From Chryseobacterium foetidum (GTDB taxonomy: Bacteria > Bacteroidota > Bacteroidia > Flavobacteriales > Weeksellaceae): a stretch of 64,000 nucleotides of DNA. Made by a program: the position numbers and the translations under genes. This document shows positions 57,959 to 64,000 of the stretch, piece after piece; position 1 is the stretch's first letter, and each line of letters opens with the position of its first letter. The notes under the pieces were generated by a model, which was not told where the DNA came from, did not search any database, and saw only the letters and a list, made by a program, of their open reading frames with translations. Where the stretch lies: positions 3,286,001 to 3,350,000 of the forward strand of contig NZ_JAMXIA010000001.1 in assembly GCF_025457425.1 (NCBI RefSeq). The letters are read 5' to 3'.

Positions 57959-59136
57959 TGAATAAAATATATTTAGATAATGCTGCCACCACACCGCTTA
58001 CAGAAGAGGTGATAGACGCAATGGTAAGCACAATGAAAATCAATTTCGGAAATCCTTCATCCACACACAGTTTTGGTCAGGAAGCTAAAATTTTGATTGA
58101 AAATGTGAGAAGGCAGGTTGCAGATTATCTTCATGTAAGTCCGGCTGAGATTATTTTCACTTCCTGCGGTACAGAATCCAACAATATGATTATTAAATCT
58201 GCTGTTTCGCATTTGGGTGTTGAAAGAATTATCAGTTCCCCAATGGAGCACAAATGTGTTTCTGAAAGTATTTTGGATATGAAATCCCGAAAAGGAGTAG
58301 AGGTAAATTACATCCGTCCCAACGAAAAAGGCGATATCGATTTAGCCAAACTGGAAGAGCTTTTAAAAAATTCAGATAAAAAAACGTTGGTGAGCTTAAT
58401 GCACGCCAACAACGAAATCGGAAATTTAATTGACATCAAAAAGGTGGCTGAACTTTGTAAAGAGAATAATGCACTTTTCCATTCAGATACGGTGCAGACG
58501 ATGGCTCACATGCCTCTAGATTTTGAAGACATCAAAGTAGATTTTGCGTCATGCAGCGCACACAAGTTTCACGGTCCGAAAGGAGTTGGTTTTGCTTTCA
58601 TAAGAAAGTCAAGCGGTTTAAAGGGAATCATAACAGGAGGTCCTCAGGAAAGAAGTTTAAGAGCGGGCACGGAAAATGTTGCTGGAATTGTCGGTTTAGG
58701 CAAAGCTTTGGAAATTTCATTAAATAAGATGGATGAATTTTCAGACCACATGCAGACTATTAAAGATTATACAAAAGAAAAACTTTCGGAAGCAATTCCA
58801 GGCATCAAATTCAATGGAAGAAGTGCTGAAAAAGAAAACAGTCTTTACACTGTTTTAAGTGCCTTATTGCCCTATAAAAACCCATTAATCGGTCTTCAGT
58901 TGGATATGAAAGGAATTGCCATTTCTCAGGGTAGTGCTTGTTCTTCCGGAGCGTCAAAACCTTCAATGGTGATGATGATGGTACTTTCAGAAGATGAAAT
59001 GGATAACTGCACACCTTTACGCATCTCATTCAGCCACATGACAACCAAAGAAGATATTGATGCATTTGTCGCAGCACTTGCGGAGATTTCGGCAGATTTT
59101 TTGGTTATAGAAAAAACTAATGTTGAGCATAGATAG
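57958..59136 (+). CDS. Cysteine desulfurase (NifS/IscS family)
   Basis: PLP enzyme that takes sulfur from cysteine for Fe-S clusters or tRNA thiolation. 392 residues. Start MNKIYLDNAATTPLTEEV, SCGTESNNMIIKSA, HANNEIGNL, PLP Lys203 in CSAHKFHGPKGVGF, and catalytic Cys328 in SQGSACSSGASKPS with a short loop of class I type. No iscU or other Fe-S assembly genes adjacent. Which sulfur acceptor it serves cannot be told. Confidence 0.92.
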   Translation: MNKIYLDNAATTPLTEEVIDAMVSTMKINFGNPSSTHSFGQEAKILIENVRRQVADYLHVSPAEIIFTSCGTESNNMIIKSAVSHLGVERIISSPMEHKCVSESILDMKSRKGVEVNYIRPNEKGDIDLAKLEELLKNSDKKTLVSLMHANNEIGNLIDIKKVAELCKENNALFHSDTVQTMAHMPLDFEDIKVDFASCSAHKFHGPKGVGFAFIRKSSGLKGIITGGPQERSLRAGTENVAGIVGLGKALEISLNKMDEFSDHMQTIKDYTKEKLSEAIPGIKFNGRSAEKENSLYTVLSALLPYKNPLIGLQLDMKGIAISQGSACSSGASKPSMVMMMVLSEDEMDNCTPLRISFSHMTTKEDIDAFVAALAEISADFLVIEKTNVEHR

Positions 59137-59155
59137 GCTTATCAGAGAAAAGAAG

Positions 59156-59163
59156 TAATTTTG
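59156..59163 (+). promoter_or_regulatory. Candidate trxA -7 box TAATTTTG
   Basis: Exact TAnnTTTG 48 bases before the trxA ATG. No well-spaced -33 element. Confidence 0.35.
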
Positions 59164-59211
59164 ATCTCAGAAATCAAAGGAAAATATATTAATTAAAATA
59201 AAAGAAACAAA

Positions 59212-59526
59212 ATGGCTTTAGAAATTACAGACAGCTCGTTCCAGGAAGTACTTAAATCAGATAAACCGGTATTGGTTGATTTTTGGGCAGTGTGGTGCGG
59301 ACCGTGCAGAACATTGGGACCAATTATCGAAGAGGTTGCTGCCGATTTCGACGGTAAAGCAATCGTTGGAAAAGTAGATGTAGACAACAACCAGGATATT
59401 TCTATGAAATATGGTATCAGAAATATTCCTACAGTTCTTATTTTTAAGAATGGTGAGGTAGTAGATAAATTGGTAGGAGTAGCTCCGAAAGAAGTAATCG
59501 CTGAAAAACTGAGCGCTCATTTATAA
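59212..59526 (+). CDS. trxA: Thioredoxin
   Basis: Cytoplasmic disulfide reductant, 104 residues, normal length. Active site WCGPCR with Cys29 and Cys32, preceded by VLVDFWAVW; later GKVDVDNNQDISMKYGIRNIPTVLIF with the cis-proline (IPT), and GVAPKEVIAEKL. Own terminator follows. The start is set by the only nearby ATG. Confidence 0.96.
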   Translation: MALEITDSSFQEVLKSDKPVLVDFWAVWCGPCRTLGPIIEEVAADFDGKAIVGKVDVDNNQDISMKYGIRNIPTVLIFKNGEVVDKLVGVAPKEVIAEKLSAHL

Positions 59527-59545
59527 AAAAATAAGTTTGATAATG

Positions 59546-59577
59546 AATGCTTTCCGAATTGGAGAGCATTTTTTTTA
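59546..59577 (+). terminator. trxA terminator
   Basis: Stem AATGCTTTCC / GGAGAGCATT (one G-T pair), GAATT loop, T run. Confidence 0.85.
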
Positions 59578-59586
59578 TCTAAATAC

Positions 59587-59616
59587 TTGCAGGTTTGCAG
59601 AAATGTTGTATTTTTG
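59587..59616 (+). promoter_or_regulatory. tRNA-Asp promoter TTG-N19-TATTTTTG
   Basis: -33 TTG (59587-59589) and -7 box TATTTTTG (59609-59616), 19 bases apart, 42 bases before the first tRNA. Well-formed promoter; the three tRNAs should come from one transcript. Confidence 0.7.
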
Positions 59617-59658
59617 CAACCACAATAACGAAAGGTATTAACCTTAGTTATGGCAAGA

Positions 59659-59732
59659 GATCCGGTAGTTCAGCTGGTTAGAATGCCGCCCTGTCACGGC
59701 GGAGGTCGCGGGTTCGAGTCCCGTCCGGATCG
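59659..59732 (+). tRNA. tRNA-Asp (GTC), copy 1
   Basis: 74 bases. Acceptor GATCCGG pairs with CCGGATC, discriminator G, D-arm GTTCAGCTGGTTAGAAT, anticodon loop CCTGTCACG with GTC, T-arm GCGGGTTCGAGTCCCGT. CCA is not encoded. Confidence 0.97.
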
Positions 59733-59768
59733 CAAAAGTTTTTACAATTTTAACTTTAAAAGAAAATT

Positions 59769-59842
59769 GATCCGGTAGTTCAGCTGGTTAGAATGCCGCC
59801 CTGTCACGGCGGAGGTCGCGGGTTCGAGTCCCGTCCGGATCG
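59769..59842 (+). tRNA. tRNA-Asp (GTC), copy 2
   Basis: Identical to copy 1 over all 74 bases. The spacer before it (AGTTTTTACAATTTTAACTT...AGAAAATT) is nearly identical to the next spacer, so repeat unit and tRNA were duplicated together (110-111 base unit). Confidence 0.97.
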
Positions 59843-59879
59843 CTGAAAGTTTTTACAATTTTAACTTCAAAAGAAAATT

Positions 59880-59953
59880 GATCCGGTAGTTCAGCTGGTT
59901 AGAATGCCGCCCTGTCACGGCGGAGGTCGCGGGTTCGAGTCCCGTCCGGATCG
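59880..59953 (+). tRNA. tRNA-Asp (GTC), copy 3
   Basis: Identical to copies 1 and 2. Followed within 2 bases by a terminator hairpin. Confidence 0.97.
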
Positions 59954-59954
59954 C

Positions 59955-59987
59955 AAAACCTGTTTCATTTTGAGACAGGTTTTTTTT
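59955..59987 (+). terminator. tRNA-Asp array terminator
   Basis: Stem AAACCTGTTTC / GAGACAGGTTT (one G-T pair), 5-base loop, T run. Confidence 0.85.
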
Positions 59988-60161
59988 ATGCAGTACCGGT
60001 TCGATTCCGATCCTGGGTACTACGGGATCAATGGGATCAATATTAAAACTTGGGGACTAAGCAAAAAGTTTTGACAGTCTGAAGAAATATTAAAACTTTA
60101 TATAAAAGTTGAAAAACACAGTTGAAGATTGTCTAAGCCGTCTGTTATACTACAAAAATCT

Positions 60162-60863
60162 TTAATTCAATTTTGTTACCTTCTTAATGCTGAGGAAAAT
60201 CATGATGAGCAAAAACGGGAAAAGAATGATCTTCAACATTCCATATATTATACTGAATCCAGAGGAATTTGAAAGTAAAAGAAAATTCAAAGGTATCAGC
60301 AGTCTGCTTTCATTTGTTTTTGGATTGTGAAATATCTTAAAGTTCCTGTCTTTTATATAATTTGTAACCTCTTGTCTTAGTTTTAAATTGGAATCTTTAA
60401 TTTCGTTGTCAGAAGCCCAAAAAATCGAATGTGACCTTCTGTCGATTACACCAATCGCAGTCCGGCTAAATTTTTGACTGCCGGCAATGTAATGATAACT
60501 GATATCTGCTGTAGATTTTCTGCTTTTTCCTCCTTTCCAGCTTATGTTGAAGTCATACACCTGACCTTTCAATCGAGTCCAGTTAGGGTGTGTAAGTTCA
60601 AATTCGCAGCACTGAATTTTTGGGGAAATAGAATATGTAAACAAAATACCAAGATAAATGGGTGCTAAAACAAAAAGAAATTTTTTCCTGAAAATATTAT
60701 TACGAAAAATCAGATAGTACACAATAAAACTAATTAAAAATGCAAAAATAAACAGTGAAATCGGATTGATAGCGATATAGACTAATCCCAGCAAGGGATA
60801 AATAATTTTAAATACAATAAAATCTGAAGTTTTATTTTTTGAATCGCTCTGCATTCTGTTCAT
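60162..60863 (-). CDS. Membrane protein of unknown function, weakly DUF3592-like
   Basis: 233 residues. Three hydrophobic segments near the N-terminus (about 17-33, 36-54, 63-80), a soluble stretch of some 120 residues, and a C-terminal segment (about 203-226). The soluble part has ADISYHYIAGSQKFSRTAI and FKIFHNPKTNESRLLIP, which recalls the DUF3592 pattern (a Y-x-Y strand, later a YxxNPxxS strand). Not close enough to be sure. An alternative start is Met4. No clear operon partner. Function unknown. Confidence 0.6.
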   Translation of the reverse strand: MNRMQSDSKNKTSDFIVFKIIYPLLGLVYIAINPISLFIFAFLISFIVYYLIFRNNIFRKKFLFVLAPIYLGILFTYSISPKIQCCEFELTHPNWTRLKGQVYDFNISWKGGKSRKSTADISYHYIAGSQKFSRTAIGVIDRRSHSIFWASDNEIKDSNLKLRQEVTNYIKDRNFKIFHNPKTNESRLLIPLNFLLLSNSSGFSIIYGMLKIILFPFLLIMIFLSIKKVTKLN

Positions 60864-60915
60864 TTTATAAATTTAGCGGGAAGCTAATGCCATTTGAAGC
60901 ATAATGATGACGCAC

Positions 60916-61677
60916 TTATGTACTCAAATCCGTATCATCCCAACTCTCACCTTTAGAAAGCATCCACGTTAAAGCATGTCTGCGCTCATGAATTACACCC
61001 CCGTTTGCAATGGTATCAAAACCTTCAGGAACCGTTTTGCCGCCCAATTGTGCGCTTCTTACTGCGTTATGGATGCAGTAAAATAAATCTTCCTTCTTCA
61101 TCAGTTCATCTTCAGATATTAAATCTCTATTTTTCATCCAGTCTTCTACAATCTCATCGAGTGGACAGGCGTATTCATTCATTATTTCCTGCATCTGCCC
61201 GCCGGTCATCATCTCTCCTGTAAAGTCAGGTTCTTTGTAGCCGAAATACCACGCAAGTGGCCACGCATTTTCAAATTTCCAGCCGATTAAGTTTCTTGCT
61301 TCGTTATCATCCCGAGGTGATTCCAGAATCAGTTTTTCGTCATCAGCAATATAATTTTCAAGCTGGTTTCGTTCTACAAAATTCAGAATTATGTCACCGG
61401 GAAGATTTTCCTCCGGAACCATCAGCCAGAGAACAATAGCTTTGATCGCATGAAGCCTCTTGGCAATTTCAATGGCAGGACGGATTTCTGTTTCAAGCTC
61501 TGTGGGAAGAGAATTGGCAGGCCTAAAACCTGCGTACAGACAAACTGAGAGATTTTCAAGTCTGGTTGCTGTCATCCATGGTATTTTCCTGTATGAATCA
61601 ATCAGATTTTCAATCTCAAAACTTTTTTCCTCTTTGTGATTTTCAGTGTGGCCTAAAATTTTTTTGAAAAAGCTCAT
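60916..61677 (-). CDS. DUF4272 domain-containing protein
   Basis: 253 residues from the ATG at 61677; a TTG three codons upstream is less likely. After a short Lys/Glu-rich start comes a helical domain with DUF4272 features: RLENLSVCLYAGFRPANSLP, RPAIEIAKRLHAIKAIVLW, the conserved IGWKFENAWPLAWYFGY, and later AVRSAQLGGKTVPEGFD and VIHERRHALTWMLS. Cytoplasmic. The family is of unknown function and is often seen near toxin-immunity or accessory genes, but nothing of that kind is visible here. Confidence 0.8.
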   Translation of the reverse strand: MSFFKKILGHTENHKEEKSFEIENLIDSYRKIPWMTATRLENLSVCLYAGFRPANSLPTELETEIRPAIEIAKRLHAIKAIVLWLMVPEENLPGDIILNFVERNQLENYIADDEKLILESPRDDNEARNLIGWKFENAWPLAWYFGYKEPDFTGEMMTGGQMQEIMNEYACPLDEIVEDWMKNRDLISEDELMKKEDLFYCIHNAVRSAQLGGKTVPEGFDTIANGGVIHERRHALTWMLSKGESWDDTDLST

Positions 61678-61938
61678 AATCTTCAATTTTTCTTCAGAGA
61701 ATATTATTCAAATATAAAAATTTTATCCCTTTCACGTGATGCGCTTAAGATTTGCCTGATCTTTTTTTTGCATAAAATTTAAAAATATTTCGTTCAAAAG
61801 TGATAAAAGTTCCTTGGAATTATATTAAAGTTATGTTTCTTACTGAATGAATAAGCCTTCTGAATCAGTATTGATGAGCAGTAGAAGTAATTTTGGAAAA
61901 TATTTTTTGAGATATTTAAAATTAAGGTCTGAATTTTG

Positions 61939-61946
61939 TATTTTTA
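61939..61946 (+). promoter_or_regulatory. Possible -7 box variant TATTTTTA of the L,D-transpeptidase
   Basis: One mismatch to TAnnTTTG, but 18 bases before the ATG at 61965, matching the recurrent spacing. Confidence 0.25.
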
Positions 61947-61964
61947 GTACAGAAATCAGTATGT

Positions 61965-62996
61965 ATGAAAAAAATATTCAGTTCAAAATTTTTAATTTAT
62001 TTTTCAGTATTCAGTATCGTTTTATATTCATGTAAAAAAGAAAAACAAGAAGTTTCAGACCCAAAAGATCAAAAAATTATTTCCAAAGAAATAGCCGAAG
62101 TTGCCAAAGATCCCGATTCTGCTGTTGTAAAACCCGTAAAGGAATCTGTAGCGCCGATGATTCAGGAAAATGGTTTTTACAGCGGAATTATTTTTCCAAA
62201 AGATAAAAAACTCAGAGATTCACTTTACGCAGACTTTGAGAAGAAATACAGTGCAAAAGACAGGTATACCATTTTGGCACTCAACAGATTGGATTCCAAA
62301 TTCAAAAGAAGTGCAGATACTTTGGTGATTCCTGCAACGATAGATTCTACTTTGATGTCTTATTCGCCATTTCCTTTGCAGCTTGATTTACTTTCAAATG
62401 TGAAAAAATTTGTGATATTCTCATATCCGATTCAGGCTTACGGAGTTTATTCCAATGGAAATCTGGTGAAATGGGGACCAACGAGTATGGGAAAAAAATC
62501 GGCTCAGACAACGAGAGGATTAACCTTTGCCAACTGGAAGAAAAAACTGGCCATCTCCACAGTAGACAGCGAGTGGAAACTTCCTTATAATTTTAATATT
62601 CACAATTCCGGCGGTATCGGATGGCATCAGTATGAGCTTCCTGGCTATCCCGCTTCGCATTCGTGTTTAAGACTGCTGATGAAAGATGCTCAGTGGCTGT
62701 ATTCCTATGCAGATACCTGGATTTTAAATCCTGGAGGAGCTACAACAAAAGCAAAAGGAACGCCTGTAATGGTGTATGGCGATTACAAATGGGGCGGACA
62801 AAAACCGTGGAGAAAACTTCTTACAGATCCCAATGCCAATAATATTTCCGTTCAACAGATGGAAGCTTTGCTGAGTCCTCATGTCGAAAAAATGGTGAAA
62901 GAGCAGGCCAACAGGGAAAAAGTAGCAGATTCTATCTCTCAGTCTAAAGCGATAGAGGCTCAGAAAATTCAGGAGTCTGGAGAAATTGGGAGCTGA
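61965..62996 (+). CDS. L,D-transpeptidase lipoprotein (YkuD domain)
   Basis: 343 residues. Lipobox Cys23 (IVLYSC) followed by a charged linker (KKEKQEVSDPKDQ), then a YkuD catalytic domain around residues 140-265: IFSYPIQAYGVYSNGNLVKWGP, HNSGGIGWHQYELPGYP and the catalytic Cys234 in ASHSCLRLL. Likely forms 3-3 cross-links in peptidoglycan or attaches proteins to it. The His-Gly-Cys of the classical motif is His-Ser-Cys here. Its last 28 bases overlap the end of the minus-strand gene. Confidence 0.9.
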   Translation: MKKIFSSKFLIYFSVFSIVLYSCKKEKQEVSDPKDQKIISKEIAEVAKDPDSAVVKPVKESVAPMIQENGFYSGIIFPKDKKLRDSLYADFEKKYSAKDRYTILALNRLDSKFKRSADTLVIPATIDSTLMSYSPFPLQLDLLSNVKKFVIFSYPIQAYGVYSNGNLVKWGPTSMGKKSAQTTRGLTFANWKKKLAISTVDSEWKLPYNFNIHNSGGIGWHQYELPGYPASHSCLRLLMKDAQWLYSYADTWILNPGGATTKAKGTPVMVYGDYKWGGQKPWRKLLTDPNANNISVQQMEALLSPHVEKMVKEQANREKVADSISQSKAIEAQKIQESGEIGS

Positions 62997-63517
62997 TCTT
63001 TATTTTCAAACGGAAGTGTAGATTCTTCAGCAAATTTTCTCAGTTTCAGCATTTCTTCCTTTCCCTTGAACTGCCCGAATCTCGCCGCAGTATAAGTTAA
63101 ACCAATAAAAAATAACATAACAAAAGACAAAGTGAGTGCCCACGGGTACTCATTTGTTTTTATCTGCTGTTCTACGTAATACATCGTAAAAAACGTCATC
63201 CAGAAAATCGTAAAAAGAAAATACAGAAACATAAAGAAAGTCCAGACCGCAGAACTTGGCCCGAAAACTCCCCGTATAACGGTTTTTTCGTCTTCAGCTT
63301 CCACTCGCAGAGCCAGCTGTGGTTTCCAGTAATTGTCGTCTTCGGTTTTCACGCAGATCGTTGCTACCTCTTTGTTTACATTTCCCTCAAATTCTCCGGC
63401 ATGGGAAGAGAGATATTCTTTAAGGTTGACCGCATAATCCTCCTTCGAAAGAAGCGTAAACATCTTAAATCTTGGTCTGTTTCTTATTTTGTCTAAGGTA
63501 GTTTCTTCTGTATTCAT
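62969..63517 (-). CDS. Membrane protein of unknown function
   Basis: 182 residues. A soluble start (RPRFKMFTLLSKEDYAVNLKEYL), a beta-rich part (VATICVKTEDDNYWKPQLALRV), two strong membrane segments (about 90-115 and 124-145) and a short cytoplasmic tail. No family recognised. It follows the PDZ/aspartyl protease gene by one base, so they are co-transcribed, and it overlaps the convergent L,D-transpeptidase end by 28 bases. Confidence 0.7.
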   Translation of the reverse strand: MNTEETTLDKIRNRPRFKMFTLLSKEDYAVNLKEYLSSHAGEFEGNVNKEVATICVKTEDDNYWKPQLALRVEAEDEKTVIRGVFGPSSAVWTFFMFLYFLFTIFWMTFFTMYYVEQQIKTNEYPWALTLSFVMLFFIGLTYTAARFGQFKGKEEMLKLRKFAEESTLPFENKDQLPISPDS

Positions 63518-63518
63518 G

Positions 63519-64000
63519 CTATTCCTGATAAGGTATTGGGTCTTCTAAAATAAATTTGATTTTCATCGGTTTAAACTTTCTCTCAATATCCATTTCTATA
63601 GATTTTCCATCTTCAGATTTCATCAGATCTACAATTTTCTGCATCGTCATTTCAGAAGTTTTTTTTCCGTTGATTTTTAACAGAACATCGTCTTTCTGTA
63701 AGCCTGCAAGTGCTCCGGGAGAATCTTTTCTTACTCCGGCAATCGAGAAAATTGGTTTTAAAACAAATTTATACTGTAAAGTATTTGCTACCACCTCTGT
63801 GCTTTGAAGATCCAGACTTTTCTTAGTTTCTATACGCATCAAATCCTGTTCCCATTGCATTCCATCCTGCTTAAAATCTATGCCGCTCATGTTGAAATGA
63901 AAGGGGTCATCAAAATCACGGTTTTTTTTCAGATAAAGTTTTTCATCCTGATAATCAAAAGCCACAGTAAATCTTCTCAGGATTTCACTCCCTATCGAAC
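63519..64000 (-). CDS. C-terminal part of a PDZ-domain aspartyl protease-like protein (5' end outside window)
   Basis: The frame is open to base 64000; a GTG at 63963-63965 is internal. Reading in from the edge, SIGSEILRRFTVAFDYQDEKLYLKKN is the characteristic end of a retropepsin-like aspartyl protease domain, followed by a PDZ domain (residues with SIAGVRKDSPGALAGLQKDDVLLKINGK and IVDLMKSEDGKSIEMDIERKF). This two-domain architecture is common in Bacteroidota secreted proteins. Catalytic Asp residues would lie upstream, outside the window. Confidence 0.8.
   Translation of the reverse strand, partial: SIGSEILRRFTVAFDYQDEKLYLKKNRDFDDPFHFNMSGIDFKQDGMQWEQDLMRIETKKSLDLQSTEVVANTLQYKFVLKPIFSIAGVRKDSPGALAGLQKDDVLLKINGKKTSEMTMQKIVDLMKSEDGKSIEMDIERKFKPMKIKFILEDPIPYQE

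Noticed and set aside
59988..60030. tRNA-like fragment (GGTTCGATTCC followed by GGGTACTAC) after the tRNA-Asp array
   Set aside because: The T-arm stem does not pair and no 5' half is visible, so I cannot call a tRNA or a remnant with confidence.
61726..61745. parS-like TTTCACGTGA
   Set aside because: Only the inner core matches TGTTTCACGTGAAACA; the outer bases on the right do not.

Overview
The window looks like a chromosomal segment of an AT-rich flavobacterium, most likely Chryseobacterium or a close relative (Weeksellaceae). Evidence: secreted proteins with type IX secretion (T9SS) sorting domains of types A and B, a FtsX-DUF3098-UppP-TruB gene run, a flavobacterial-type glycosylasparaginase, promoters of the TTG / TAnnTTTG type, almost no Shine-Dalgarno sequences, and intergenic repeats of the kind seen in this group. 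The genus is inferred; no 16S gene is present. Gene order is mostly housekeeping, with accessory islands.

Layout. 1-5752: two tandem choice-of-anchor L adhesin-like proteins exported by T9SS, the first cut by the window edge. 5821-11091: ksgA, ftsX, a DUF3098 gene, uppP, truB, a small outer-membrane protein and rluF. 11243-13736: three tandem secreted paralogues of unknown function, ending at a run of 22 T. 13999-20929: rpsA, an M36 metallopeptidase, an EamA transporter and an alpha/beta hydrolase. 21232-27385: rplS, then the two subunits of a 3-oxoacid CoA-transferase separated by 3.6 kb of minus-strand genes (an outer-membrane barrel gene, its frameshifted copy and an ABC exporter). 27573-35836: a DUF4197 gene, then a glycoprotein-glycan degradation group: GH20 hexosaminidase, glycosylasparaginase, a CutC-like protein, GxxExxY protein and GH2 beta-mannosidase. 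36052-42137: priA, a PBP4-type peptidase and an M1 aminopeptidase. 42143-43885: an IS1182-type insertion sequence with a frameshifted transposase. 44059-53748: tonB, parA-parB, DUF5683, dapB, lepB, wbqC-like, a subtilase and two lipoproteins. 53837-57478: UbiA-type phosphoribosyltransferase, DprE1-like oxidase, DprE2-like reductase and a HAD phosphatase. 57503-59526: lipoprotein, cysteine desulfurase and thioredoxin. 59659-59953: three identical tRNA-Asp genes. 60162-64000: a membrane protein, a DUF4272 protein, an L,D-transpeptidase, a membrane protein and the C-terminal part of a PDZ/aspartyl protease.

The most interesting unit is 53837-57478. Its first three genes match, in order and in detailed motifs, the mycobacterial pathway that makes polyprenyl-phosphoryl-D-arabinose, and they overlap by 4 bases at each junction. 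The HAD phosphatase next to them could do the missing dephosphorylation. This suggests a lipid-linked pentose donor for a surface glycan, with the acceptor unknown. The second theme is glycan catabolism (28507-35836), with an unexplained CutC-like protein inside it.

At the DNA level two patterns stand out. Several genes have a TAnnTTTG box whose last base lies only 17-19 bases before the start codon, so their leaders should be about 10 bases long. Many intergenic gaps also hold degenerate short-period tracts (ATTACTCATT-, CATCATACATCAAT-, GGAAGAA-, AACCTCAAA-like), often ending right at a start codon or beginning right at a stop codon. I saw no CRISPR array, prophage or convincing riboswitch.
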